Origin: an uncultured Collinsella sp. | Lineage (GTDB): Bacteria > Actinomycetota > Coriobacteriia > Coriobacteriales > Coriobacteriaceae | DNA length: 19,396 nt | Reading direction: 5' to 3' | Assembly (NCBI GenBank): GCA_900545995.1 | Contig: URBM01000017.1 | Location: forward strand, 1 to 19,396 | In this document: piece by piece, positions 1 to 10,215 of the stretch | Numbering within the stretch: position 1 is the first letter of the stretch | How the letters are laid out: each line of letters opens with the position of its first letter | Notes under the pieces: generated by a model | Told to the model about the DNA's origin: nothing | Seen by the model: only the letters and a program-made list of their open reading frames with translations | The model's database searches: none | Program-made: the position numbers and the translations under genes

Positions 1-93
1 GTCGAGCCCGGCCGTTCCGCCCAACTCAATCCCGGCGACGAGCTCAAGCTCGGCGAATCCACTACCTACGCCATCCTCTTCGGTGCCCTCTAG
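1..93 (+). CDS. 3' end of an unidentified gene (possibly FHA-like C terminus)
   Basis: An open frame enters from the left edge and ends at a TAG at 91-93, leaving 30 C-terminal residues. They contain a Gly-Asp-Glu-Leu-Lys-Leu-Gly turn followed by a short hydrophobic strand (Tyr-Ala-Ile-Leu-Phe). This resembles the last beta-hairpin of forkhead-associated (FHA) domains, but the fragment is too short to identify. Its GC-rich, C-ending codons match the other genes here. A repeat begins at the base directly after the stop codon. No terminator hairpin is visible immediately downstream. Confidence 0.5.
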   Translation, partial: VEPGRSAQLNPGDELKLGESTTYAILFGAL

Positions 94-142
94 CCGGCAG
101 TTAGGGACGTTCCTTTTCTGCCGGCACTTGGGGACACTCCTT
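94..142. repeat. GGGGAC-family intergenic repeat, copy A
   Basis: Two direct repeats 27 nt apart start at 94 and 121. Each begins CCGGCA and continues into a GGGAC...TCCTT core. The same arrangement with the same 27-nt offset recurs at 5867-5917 and 11824-11874. The junction CTGCCGGCA is nearly palindromic, so a transcript could fold. This copy starts exactly after the stop codon of the preceding gene. No transposase lies nearby. Confidence 0.75.
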
Positions 143-202
143 GGCGCGCCAGGGCCGGCCGCTTGGGACGAGGGACCATTTCATCCCTTGGCGGTCACCC
201 GA

Positions 203-261
203 GGTAAACCTTTACCGCCCGCCTATATTTGCCGAAATTACACTTGACGGCGGGGTACAAT
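203..261 (+). promoter_or_regulatory. candidate operator and -10 element upstream of nifJ
   Basis: A perfect inverted repeat lies at 203-216 (GGTAAA, two bases, TTTACC). About 40 bases downstream, TACAAT at 256-261 is a reasonable -10 hexamer. No good -35 lies 16-18 bases upstream of it; the TTGACG at 244-249 is only 6 bases away. The region is AT-richer than its surroundings and is the only plausible promoter area for nifJ. The palindrome could bind a repressor or redox regulator; this is inference. Confidence 0.35.
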
Positions 262-542
262 AAACCCGCATGCGGATTTCCGTTGCGGGCGCTTCCCATC
301 GCCGGGGCGTGCCCGGGAGCATCCGGCATGCGGCCTTTGCGGCGCTCGGTCATGTGCAAGACGGGCGGTCGGGCCTGTGGGGCGCATCAGCTGTCCCTCG
401 CCTCGGCATGTCTTCTCTCCACGCCACGTACCTGCTGCTGAGCCTGCCTGCCAGATGATTGGAAGCAACAGCGTAAATCCCATCACGCCAACATCCCGGC
501 GATCGCCGGGGCCTGTATACCTATATGAGAGGAGAGGGGTAT
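262..542 (+). other. long GC-rich nifJ leader with palindromes
   Basis: No convincing gene lies in this stretch of about 280 bases. If transcription starts just after the TACAAT at 256-261, it forms a long 5' leader of nifJ. It contains a perfect 10-bp palindrome at 266-275 (CCGCATGCGG) and a perfect 16-bp palindrome at 495-510 (CCCGGCGATCGCCGGG) ending 17 bases before the nifJ ribosome binding site. Several further G/C-rich segments could pair. Short open frames here lack ribosome binding sites. I do not recognise a known riboswitch or RNA family. Confidence 0.35.
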
Positions 543-4082
<3,540 letters not shown>

Positions 4083-4092
4083 GTCTCCCGCC

Positions 4093-4217
4093 GCAGGATC
4101 TGAGGGCTAACCTTCGCGGACGTCCTCGGACATGAAAGAACCCCCGCTGCGCACTACGTGCGGCGGGGGTTCTTTCGTCCTGCGGAGTGTCCGCGAAGGT
4201 TAGCCCTCAGATCCTGC
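4093..4217. repeat. 125-bp inverted repeat enclosing the nifJ terminator
   Basis: Bases 4093-4121 are the exact reverse complement of 4189-4217 (29 bp). The inner flanks are also partly complementary, and the centre is the terminator hairpin at 4134-4176. The whole block could fold as one long hairpin starting 10 bases after the nifJ stop codon. Ordinary terminators do not have outer arms this long and perfect. A miniature mobile element or an inverted duplication of the 3' flank are both possible. No target-site duplication was evident by eye. Confidence 0.85.
4134..4176. terminator. intrinsic terminator after nifJ, probably bidirectional
   Basis: A perfect 14-bp stem pairs 4134-4147 with 4163-4176 (GAAAGAACCCCCGC and its complement), and an inner CGCAC/GTGCG stem caps it. 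The A-rich 5' end and T-rich 3' end lie in the stem itself, which suits termination in both directions. It lies about 50 bases after the nifJ stop codon. Confidence 0.85.
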
Positions 4218-4263
4218 TACGACTACGTCCTCGGATTGTGGGGCTGAATGAAGGACGTGGTTG

Positions 4264-4400
4264 GTGGGGCCTTTTGTCCCGGTCGCTGTTTCGCGGCAAC
4301 GCCGCGAAAGGCGCGCCTCTTTGGGCATGGAGGGGGACTTGGTCGTTGCCGCCTTCTGTCCCTTGGCTTTTTCGCGGCTTTGCCGCGAAACGCGCGGCGC
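4264..4400. repeat. tandem pair of CGCGGC hairpins
   Basis: Two hairpins have the same 9-bp stem (TTTCGCGGC / GCCGCGAAA) at 4289-4309 (loop AAC) and 4370-4390 (loop TTT), offset by exactly 81 bases. The flanks are also alike: each is preceded by a GCCTT.TGTCCC string and followed by a GCGCG-rich tail. This suggests a tandem duplication of a unit of about 80 bases. There is no gene here. Confidence 0.7.
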
Positions 4401-4777
4401 GGACTTCCTGGCTATTCCTTTTGTTGGATGAAAAGCCCCTTGTTTTTGCAGGGGTGCATACTCGACTTATATGTGCATAGAATCTCGTATAGTGCGAGTA
4501 AGATATTGCGCTGTCTGTTTTGTGTTTAGCAAAGATATAGTTTGCATAATCTGGTCTAATCCCTGCTCTATTAAAATAAAGTTGCACGTAAATGGCGTAG
4601 ATATGCTTGAGCTGGGGTTCTGTACGCTGAGCGGATAAAAACGACCGTTCACCGTTCCGCTATTTTCAAAATGAATAAAATGAGCGATAAAGAGAATATA
4701 AACCTTAATAAACTCGCGTATCGCACGGACGCGGGTTATTAATGGGTTGTAGGCCTTTTACAGAAAGGATTCCAGCA
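4401..4777 (+). promoter_or_regulatory. AT-rich upstream region of the carbamate kinase gene
   Basis: This gene-free stretch of about 375 bases is much richer in A and T than the neighbouring genes, especially from 4430 to 4735. It must hold the arcC promoter, but no single -35/-10 pair stands out. Features seen are CTCG...CGAG around TATAGT (4484-4498), TATAGTTTGCATAAT at 4536-4550, an imperfect inverted repeat around TTTTCAAAATGAA (about 4662-4674), and a CGCGT/ACGCG hairpin near 4714-4733. The arcC ribosome binding site (AGAAAGGA) is at 4762-4769. Confidence 0.45.
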
Positions 4778-5740
4778 ATGTCTAAGCCTCTTGGCAAGCC
4801 CGATCGTATTGTCGTCGCCCTTGGCGGCAACGCCCTCGGCAACAACCCCGTCGAGCAGATCGAGGCCGTGAGCAACACCGCCCATGCCCTCCTCGGCCTC
4901 ATCGAGCAGGGCAACGAGATCATCATCACCCACGGCAACGGCCCGCAGGTCGGCATGATCCAGAACGCCTTCGCCGCCGCCCACGACGCCATCGGCACCC
5001 CCGAGATGCCGCTGCCCGAGTGCGGCGCCATGTCCCAGGGCTACATCGGCTACCACCTGCAGCAGGGCATCGGCCGCGAGATGCACAAGCGCTATAAGCG
5101 CTGGCACGCCGCTACCGTCGTCACCCAGATCGAGTGCGATCCCGACGATCCCGCGTTCAAGAACCCGACCAAGCCGATCGGCCCCTTCTACACCGAGGAG
5201 CAGGCCAAGGAGTTCATGGCCGAGGACCCCTCCAAGGTCTTCGTCGAGGATTCCGGCCGCGGCTGGCGTCGCGTCGTCGCCTCCCCCGATCCCAAGAAGA
5301 TCGTCGAGGCTGACTCCATCCTCAACCTGCTCGACAACGAGTTCATCGTCATCGCCTGCGGTGGCGGCGGCATCCCCGTCGTCCGCGACTACGAGAACAA
5401 GGGCTGCTACAAGGGCGTTCCCGCCGTCATCGACAAGGACCTGGGCGGCGAGCTGCTGGCCGAGGACTGCGACGCTGACGTCCTGTTCCTGCTGACCGCC
5501 GTCGAGCATGTCGCCATCAACTTCGGCAAGCCCAACCAGGAGGAGCTCGAGGACCTCACCGCCGACGAGGCCGAGCGCCTGGCCGACGAGGGCCAGTTCG
5601 GCAAGGGTTCCATGGAGCCCAAGGTCCGCGCTGCCATCAAGTTCGCCCGCTCCCGCAAGGGCCGCACCTGCATCATCGGCGCTCTGGACAAGGCCGCCGA
5701 GACCATGGCCGGCCTCTCCGGTACCCGCATCCACGAGTAG
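4778..5740 (+). CDS. arcC: carbamate kinase
   Basis: It catalyses the reversible transfer of phosphate between carbamoyl phosphate and ADP, giving ATP, ammonia and CO2. It usually ends arginine, agmatine or purine fermentation pathways in the cytoplasm. The protein has 320 residues, normal for the amino-acid kinase fold family. Visible motifs are the N-terminal Ala-Leu-Gly-Gly-Asn (14-18), Thr-His-Gly-Asn-Gly-Pro-Gln-Val-Gly (51-59), the central Cys-Gly-Gly-Gly-Gly-Ile-Pro loop, Val-Ile-Asp-Lys-Asp-Leu, and Phe-Gly-Lys-Gly-Ser-Met-Glu-Pro-Lys near the C terminus. I chose ATG 4778 because AGAAAGGA lies 8 bases upstream; an in-frame ATG at 4742 precedes that site. No arcA, arcB or ureidoglycolate/oxamate genes are adjacent, so the source of carbamoyl phosphate is not shown here. 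It seems monocistronic, flanked by a long regulatory region and a terminator. Confidence 0.95.
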   Translation: MSKPLGKPDRIVVALGGNALGNNPVEQIEAVSNTAHALLGLIEQGNEIIITHGNGPQVGMIQNAFAAAHDAIGTPEMPLPECGAMSQGYIGYHLQQGIGREMHKRYKRWHAATVVTQIECDPDDPAFKNPTKPIGPFYTEEQAKEFMAEDPSKVFVEDSGRGWRRVVASPDPKKIVEADSILNLLDNEFIVIACGGGGIPVVRDYENKGCYKGVPAVIDKDLGGELLAEDCDADVLFLLTAVEHVAINFGKPNQEELEDLTADEAERLADEGQFGKGSMEPKVRAAIKFARSRKGRTCIIGALDKAAETMAGLSGTRIHE

Positions 5741-5762
5741 TCTCTACTCTGTTGCCTCTCTC

Positions 5763-5786
5763 GTGGGCGCCAGGCAAAGCGCCCAC
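5763..5786 (+). other. hairpin after carbamate kinase gene
   Basis: A perfect 8-bp stem (GTGGGCGC / GCGCCCAC) with an 8-base loop lies just after the arcC stop codon. It has only a short A-rich tail and no T tract. It may assist the stronger terminator 20 bases further on or protect the mRNA 3' end. Confidence 0.5.
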
Positions 5787-5805
5787 AAACTAGCCTCTCT
5801 TCATG

Positions 5806-5844
5806 AGCCCCGCAGTCCGCTCCGACTGCGGGGCTTTTGCTATT
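5806..5844 (+). terminator. intrinsic terminator of arcC
   Basis: An 11-bp perfect stem (GCCCCGCAGTC at 5807-5817 with its complement at 5824-5834) and a 6-base loop are followed by TTTTGCTATT. This is a classic rho-independent terminator. The string after it, GCTATTCACCTAGTC, is almost the same as the one after the 11687 terminator, where the repeat block also begins. Confidence 0.9.
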
Positions 5845-5866
5845 CACCTAGTCATTGGGGACAAAC

Positions 5867-5917
5867 CCGGCACTTGGGGACGGTCCTTTCCTGCCGGCAG
5901 CTTGGGACAGTCCTTAA
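5867..5917. repeat. GGGGAC-family intergenic repeat, copy B
   Basis: Two direct repeats 27 nt apart start with CCGGCA at 5867 and 5894, as in copies A (94-142) and C (11824-11874). The centre CTGCCGGCAG (5891-5900) is a perfect palindrome, and the flanking GGGGAC and AGTCCTT arms are partly complementary, so the unit can fold. It directly adjoins the second repeat type at 5918. Confidence 0.8.
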
Positions 5918-6000
5918 TAGTCATTGGGGACGTTCTTAAACGACTAGTCAAACAAGAACGTCCCCAACGACTACTCATTTAAGTCTGTCCCCAATGACTG
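5918..6000. repeat. AGTCATTGGGGAC palindromic repeat with internal insertion
   Basis: The first 33 bases (5918-5950) are identical to 11761-11793, and the end (about 5975-6000) matches 11791-11816. Between the shared halves this copy carries about 28 extra bases that include a second inverted arm: GGGGACGTTCTT at 5926-5937 pairs with AAGAACGTCCCC at 5954-5965. The outer arms AGTCATTGGGGAC and GTCCCCAATGACT are perfectly complementary, so nested or alternative hairpins are possible. Confidence 0.8.
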
Positions 6001-6173
6001 CCCAATGGCTGGGAAGGCGCATCCCACACCGACGCATTGCCTTCGGGCCCTCTCCCCAGGCTCTCCATAGCTCAGCTGGACTCCCCGCAACCTGTTCCGA
6101 GTTGGCGGAACGAGCGCGACGTGGAGTGTCATTCTTTACCGCGTTAGACTAGACGCAGGGAAAGGAGGAGGAC
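6001..6173 (+). promoter_or_regulatory. upstream region of the PRD regulator gene
   Basis: No gene lies here. A short inverted repeat, GTTCCG (6094-6099) and CGGAAC (6106-6111), could be an operator. TAGACT at 6145-6150 is a possible -10 hexamer, but no clear -35 lies 16-18 bases before it. The ribosome binding site AAGGAGG is at 6162-6168. GGAAGGCGCATCCC at about 6011-6024 resembles the start of the units at 11893-12064. Confidence 0.35.
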
Positions 6174-8069
6174 ATGGATGCTCGCGTCAAGCAGCTTGTA
6201 AATATGATCGAGGACGCTCAGCCTGTCGCTGTCGCGGTACTTGCCAAGCGTCTCGAGGTAAGCGAGCGCGCCGTGAGAAACTATATCCATCGCGCAAACG
6301 ACAGCCTTGCAGGGGTTGCACGCATCGTTGGCAGCAAGGGGCAGTATCGTATCGATGTTGCACGTGCAGATGAGCTTGCTCGCTTGCTAGACGGTGCGGC
6401 TCTGGCCCATCCGGGCATTCCTGATACGCGCGATGGCCGTGTGTCCTTCCTTCTTAACGACCTCCTCATGCGGTCCCAGTGGGTGACGATTGAGGAGTAT
6501 GCGGATTTACTCTACGTTTCGGCGCGGACTCTGTCCAATGACATGCGTCTGGTAGAGCAGAAACTCGCCCAATTTGACTTAACGCTCGAAAAGCGCCCAC
6601 GCTACGGAATCCGCGTTGCGGGCGGGGAGTCACAACGGCGCCTGTGCCTGGCCTCGCTGGTGAGGCCCGTGTTGCCCGACACCGACGATGCAAAGCTCGC
6701 CGAGCGCCTGCGGGCCATCGCCGCATGTGTGGACGATGCCCTGACGGCCTCGCCCGTCACGGTGAGCTCGCTGGCATCCCGCAATCTCATCATGCATCTT
6801 TACATTGCTCTTGGCCGCATCGAGCAGGGCTGCTATGTCCCAGCTGCAGAATCGGACGTTCAAAAACTGGAGGGAACGCGCGAATACGCCGCGGCTTTCC
6901 AGATTGCCGCAAACATCAAGGATGCCCTGGGCGTGAGCATGCCCCGAGAAGAGGTTGCCTTTATCGCAATCCATTTGCTCGGCAGGGGCACGGGCGTGCC
7001 CGAGAAGGGCTCTGCCGTTATCTCGGACGAGATGTGGGAGATTGCTTCCGAGATGGTACGTGCGGTCAACGATGAGTTTAGGTTTGACTTTAGCGGCGAT
7101 CTTGAACTTCGCATGAACCTTGCTCGGCATATCGGCCCTTTGGGCTATCGCCTTGAATATCACATGCATATGGATAACCCCATGCTGCCCGATATCAAGA
7201 CGAGGTTTCCGTTGGCCTATTCGATGGCAGCTGGCACCTCGCAGGTACTCGAGCGTCATTTTGGCAGCCAGCCCTCTGATGAAGAGCTCGGCTACATCGC
7301 CATGGCATTTGCCCTGGCCCTCGAGCAGCAAGCCGACCAGCCGCGTCGCAAGCGCATCCTGATCGTGTGCGCCTCGGGAGCGGGAAGCGCCCGTATGCTC
7401 GAGCACCAGTACCGCAAGCAGTTTGGCATGTATATCGATTCGATTGAGACATGCGATGTCGCCCGCGTGGGGACGTTCGATTTTTCGCACATCGACTACG
7501 TGTTCACAACGGTGCCGCTCAACGTCAAGTTGCCCGTGCCCGTCCGCGAGGCCGATTTCTTCTTGGAGACGAGCGATGTCAACGCTATCCGCAAGGTGCT
7601 GAGCGACGACACTGCGCAATCGGACTCCGTAAGCTCTTTCTTTAGCCGTGCCCTGTTCTTCAACCGCGTTGAGGCGTCGTCGAAGCAGGCCGTTCTCCGA
7701 TATCTCTCCGAGCGCGCCGTCGAGAGCGGCCGTGTCGATGCCCAGTTTGCCCAAGAGGTCGCCGAGCGCGAGAGCGCGAGTGCCACCTCGTTTGGCAATG
7801 GGGTAGCCATGCCCCATGGGATGCATCCCTTGAGCGCCGAGGCCTTTGTTACCGTGGGCCTGCTCGAACATCCCATTCTTTGGGACGAATACGGCCATGA
7901 GGTCGATATCGTCTTTATGGTGTCGTTTGCCCGGTCGGGCGGCGATGAGGCGCGGATCTTGAGCTCACTGCTCGCCGAGATCTTTATGGACCGCCAGGGG
8001 GTCGAGCGCCTACGCGAGCGCCGGTCCTGGCATGAGCTGATGGCGCTTGTGCAAGCGCATACGGCTTAA
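6174..8069 (+). CDS. PRD-containing PTS-controlled transcriptional regulator (LicR/MtlR type)
   Basis: This is a DNA-binding activator whose activity is set by PTS phosphorylation; it probably controls the sugar operon that follows. The 631-residue protein has an N-terminal helix-turn-helix (about 5-60), a second helix-turn-helix (about 85-145), two PTS regulation domains (about 175-285 and 295-390), an EIIB-like domain with Cys399 in an Ile-Val-Cys-Ala-Ser-Gly loop, and a mannitol/fructose-type EIIA domain with His548 in Ala-Met-Pro-His. PRD1 keeps two candidate phosphorylation histidines (His208, His267). PRD2 keeps His319, but its second site reads Tyr-Ile-Ala-Met-Ala-Phe without histidine. 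The layout matches DNA-binding LicR, MtlR and ManR regulators, not RNA-binding BglG antiterminators, which lack the EIIA/EIIB modules. The start is supported by AAGGAGG at 6162-6168. It lies 119 bases upstream of the PTS genes on the same strand. The effector sugar is inferred from context only. Confidence 0.9.
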   Translation: MDARVKQLVNMIEDAQPVAVAVLAKRLEVSERAVRNYIHRANDSLAGVARIVGSKGQYRIDVARADELARLLDGAALAHPGIPDTRDGRVSFLLNDLLMRSQWVTIEEYADLLYVSARTLSNDMRLVEQKLAQFDLTLEKRPRYGIRVAGGESQRRLCLASLVRPVLPDTDDAKLAERLRAIAACVDDALTASPVTVSSLASRNLIMHLYIALGRIEQGCYVPAAESDVQKLEGTREYAAAFQIAANIKDALGVSMPREEVAFIAIHLLGRGTGVPEKGSAVISDEMWEIASEMVRAVNDEFRFDFSGDLELRMNLARHIGPLGYRLEYHMHMDNPMLPDIKTRFPLAYSMAAGTSQVLERHFGSQPSDEELGYIAMAFALALEQQADQPRRKRILIVCASGAGSARMLEHQYRKQFGMYIDSIETCDVARVGTFDFSHIDYVFTTVPLNVKLPVPVREADFFLETSDVNAIRKVLSDDTAQSDSVSSFFSRALFFNRVEASSKQAVLRYLSERAVESGRVDAQFAQEVAERESASATSFGNGVAMPHGMHPLSAEAFVTVGLLEHPILWDEYGHEVDIVFMVSFARSGGDEARILSSLLAEIFMDRQGVERLRERRSWHELMALVQAHTA

Positions 8070-8100
8070 GACTTCTTTTGTCGATAACCCTGTCTGTCTA

Positions 8101-8127
8101 CCTGCAATAAACCTCGAGGATTGCGGG
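8101..8127 (+). promoter_or_regulatory. inverted repeat upstream of the PTS operon, candidate operator
   Basis: CCTGCAAT at 8101-8108 pairs with ATTGCGGG at 8120-8127 (one G-T pair), and the intervening loop holds the palindrome CCTCGAGG (8112-8119). It lies in the 119-base gap between the regulator and the IIA gene. A weak TTGCGG (8121) with GAATAT (8145) at 18 bases could be the promoter, which would place the repeat across the -35. Binding by the upstream regulator is inference. A second palindrome, GAATATTC, is at 8145-8152. Confidence 0.4.
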
Positions 8128-8188
8128 CGGGAGATAGGCGTTTCGAATATTCAAGTACAAACCAAACATCACGGGAGAGGAGACCGTT

Positions 8189-8515
8189 ATGGACGATCAG
8201 GGAACCGAGATGGTTTCGTTTCAGCTGGTCGCTGCAGCGGGAGAGGCACGCAGCCTTGCCTTCGAAGCCCTTGAAAAGGCAAAAGCGGGGGATTTTGACG
8301 CCGCCGCCAAACTCATGAAGCAGTCAAAGGATGCGGGAATCAAGGCTCACCACATCCAAACGCAGCTGCTTTCGACTGAGGCAGCGGGCGAGCATCTGTC
8401 GGTGGATGTGTTGCTGGTCCATGCTCAGGACCACCTCATGTGCTCCATGCTTGCTCAGGAGCTCGTGCAGGAGCTGATCTGCCTGTATGAGTGCACTGCA
8501 ACCAAGAACGCCTAG
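8189..8515 (+). CDS. PTS lactose/cellobiose-family enzyme IIA
   Basis: This cytoplasmic phosphocarrier passes phosphate from HPr to the IIB protein during uptake of a beta-glucoside. The protein has 108 residues, normal for the all-helical trimeric family. The signature Val-His-Ala-Gln-Asp-His-Leu-Met is present. Its His78 matches the active-site number of staphylococcal LacF-type IIA, and Asp81 is the residue expected to bind the trimer metal. The motif Ala-His-His-Ile-Gln-Thr (53-58) is also typical. The ribosome binding site GAGAGGAGA (8175-8183) supports the start. It is the first gene of a four-gene set (IIA, IIB, IIC, GH1). Confidence 0.95.
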   Translation: MDDQGTEMVSFQLVAAAGEARSLAFEALEKAKAGDFDAAAKLMKQSKDAGIKAHHIQTQLLSTEAAGEHLSVDVLLVHAQDHLMCSMLAQELVQELICLYECTATKNA

Positions 8516-8561
8516 CGGCGTGCGGTGACTATTCAACCAATCAATGCGAAGGGAATCCCTT

Positions 8562-8855
8562 ATGAAGATCCTTCTTGTTTGCGCAGCTGGTCTGTCTACA
8601 AGCATTCTGATGAAGAAACTCGAGAAATATGCGGAGCAAAACGGCATCGAGCTCGATATCGATGCGGTGGGTATCGGCGAGTATCAGGAGACGTGCGCCA
8701 ATTATGACGTGCTGCTCTTGGGGCCGCAGGTGTCCTACCAGCTCAACACCGTCAAGCAGGGGAGCGGTAAGCCGACCGCGGTCATCCCCGCACAGGACTA
8801 CGGCATGGGCAACGCCGCCAACGTGCTGGCACTCGCCCAGTCGCTGTTGGGTTAG
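8562..8855 (+). CDS. PTS lactose/cellobiose-family enzyme IIB
   Basis: This takes phosphate from IIA on a cysteine and passes it to the sugar bound by IIC. The protein has 97 residues and starts Met-Lys-Ile-Leu-Leu-Val-Cys-Ala-Ala-Gly-Leu-Ser-Thr-Ser; Cys7 with the following phosphate loop is the active site. Val-Leu-Leu-Leu-Gly-Pro-Gln-Val and Asp-Tyr-Gly are also family features. I chose ATG 8562, preceded by AAGGGA at 8549-8554. An in-frame ATG at 8544 would add six residues but sits before that site. The stop codon overlaps the AGGAGG of the next gene, suggesting translational coupling. Confidence 0.94.
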   Translation: MKILLVCAAGLSTSILMKKLEKYAEQNGIELDIDAVGIGEYQETCANYDVLLLGPQVSYQLNTVKQGSGKPTAVIPAQDYGMGNAANVLALAQSLLG

Positions 8856-8864
8856 GAGGCGACC

Positions 8865-10214
8865 ATGGAGAAGTTCATGACCCTGCTTCAGGAAAAACTG
8901 ACCCCTATCGCCAATTTCTGCGGCACCGAGCGCCACTTTGCCTCCATGCAAAAGGGCTTTATGAGCGCGATCAGCTTCATCTTGGTATCTGCCGTCTTTA
9001 TGATCCTCGCCAACCCGCCGGTCACGGCCGACCTGGTGGCGCAGGGCGGGTTCTGGTCCGTCTTTGGCCCTTGGCTCGATTTTGCGACGGCCAATAAGCT
9101 CACGCTGCTCATCCCCTTCAATATGACGATGGGCATACTGTCGGTGATCGTGACGTTCGCAATCGCCTATAACCTGGCGGGCACCTACAAGATGCCCAAG
9201 CTTAACGCCGGCATGACCTCGCTGGTGATGTTCCTGATCGCCGCGGCGCCGTCGTCCTACTACCAGCTTGCTGACGAGTCCGTGCTCCAGGCGGTCCCCT
9301 GCACCTATCTGGGTGCGCAGGGCCTGTTTACCGCCATCATCGTTGCCTTGGTCTCCGTCGAGGTCACGCGCTTCTGCCAGACCAAGGGCATCACCATCAA
9401 GATGCCCGATGGCGTGCCGCCGTTTTTGTCCGAAACCTTTGGCGCCATCGTACCTATGCTCGCCAACATCCTCATCTTCTTTGGCGGCAACCTGCTGATC
9501 CAGATGATCGATCCCGCGCTGTCCATCCCCTCGGTTATCGAGAAGCTGCTCGCTGCCCCGCTTTCCGTCGCAGTTGACTCTGTGCCCGGCGCACTGCTTA
9601 TCTGCTTCATGACGCTGCTGTTTTGGTGCTTTGGCGTCCACGGCAACATGATCGTAATGCCCATCACCGCCCCGGTCTCGCTTGCCGCCTTTGCCGCCAA
9701 CGCCTCGCTCTATGCTGCCGGGCAGCCGCTTGAGTTCCACCCGGTGCTCATGTCGTTGGCCATCAACCTCATCGGCGGCACGGGTAATACGTTCTCTTTT
9801 GTGGCGCTCTGCGCGTTTAGGGCAAAGTCGCAGCAGCTCAAGGCATTTGGCAGGGCATCGATCGTGCCGAGCTTCTTCCGTATCTCCGAGCCCGCGATCT
9901 TCGGCGCGCCCATCATCTTCAACCCGATCCTCATGATTCCGTTTGTGCTAGGCGGCATGATCTCGGCCCTGCTGTATTGGGGTGCGGTCTCACTGGGTCT
10001 TGTCTCTAACTTCTACATCTTGGTGAGCGGCACGTTCCCCATCTTCGTTCAGGGCTTTGTCCAGTGCCTCGACCCGCGCATCTGGGTGTTTACGATCGTT
10101 TTGATCGTGGTCATGGCTGTGGTCTGGTACCCGTTCTTTAAGGTGTACGATAACCAGCTCCTGGCTCAGGAGCAGGAGAACGCCGCGGCAGCTTCTGCCG
10201 AGGATGCTGAGTAG
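8865..10214 (+). CDS. PTS lactose/cellobiose-family enzyme IIC permease
   Basis: This integral membrane subunit transports a beta-linked disaccharide or glucoside and presents it to IIB for phosphorylation. The 449-residue protein has about ten hydrophobic segments, normal for the family. Phe-Gly-Val-His-Gly-Asn (His259) and Ser-Glu-Pro-Ala-Ile-Phe-Gly-Ala-Pro (Glu342) correspond to the histidine and glutamate motifs that contact the sugar in the Bacillus cereus ChbC structure. AGGAGG at 8854-8859 overlaps the IIB stop codon and sets the start. The C-terminal tail is a short Glu/Ala-rich cytoplasmic stretch. Cellobiose or another aryl-beta-glucoside is more likely than lactose, given the next gene, but the substrate cannot be read from sequence alone. 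Confidence 0.94.
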   Translation: MEKFMTLLQEKLTPIANFCGTERHFASMQKGFMSAISFILVSAVFMILANPPVTADLVAQGGFWSVFGPWLDFATANKLTLLIPFNMTMGILSVIVTFAIAYNLAGTYKMPKLNAGMTSLVMFLIAAAPSSYYQLADESVLQAVPCTYLGAQGLFTAIIVALVSVEVTRFCQTKGITIKMPDGVPPFLSETFGAIVPMLANILIFFGGNLLIQMIDPALSIPSVIEKLLAAPLSVAVDSVPGALLICFMTLLFWCFGVHGNMIVMPITAPVSLAAFAANASLYAAGQPLEFHPVLMSLAINLIGGTGNTFSFVALCAFRAKSQQLKAFGRASIVPSFFRISEPAIFGAPIIFNPILMIPFVLGGMISALLYWGAVSLGLVSNFYILVSGTFPIFVQGFVQCLDPRIWVFTIVLIVVMAVVWYPFFKVYDNQLLAQEQENAAAASAEDAE

Positions 10215-10215
10215 C

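Noticed and set aside
244..261. TTGACG and TACAAT as a complete nifJ promoter
   Set aside because: The two hexamers are only 6 bases apart, far below the 16-18 needed, so they cannot be used together.
4660..4682. ArgR box upstream of carbamate kinase
   Set aside because: TGAATAAAAT resembles one half-site, but the complementary ATTCA half is missing, so the match is not convincing.
6066..6080. tRNA-Ala-like D-arm string (CATAGCTCAGCTGG)
   Set aside because: Only the D-arm resembles a tRNA. No acceptor stem, anticodon arm or GGTTCGA T-arm follows at the right distance.
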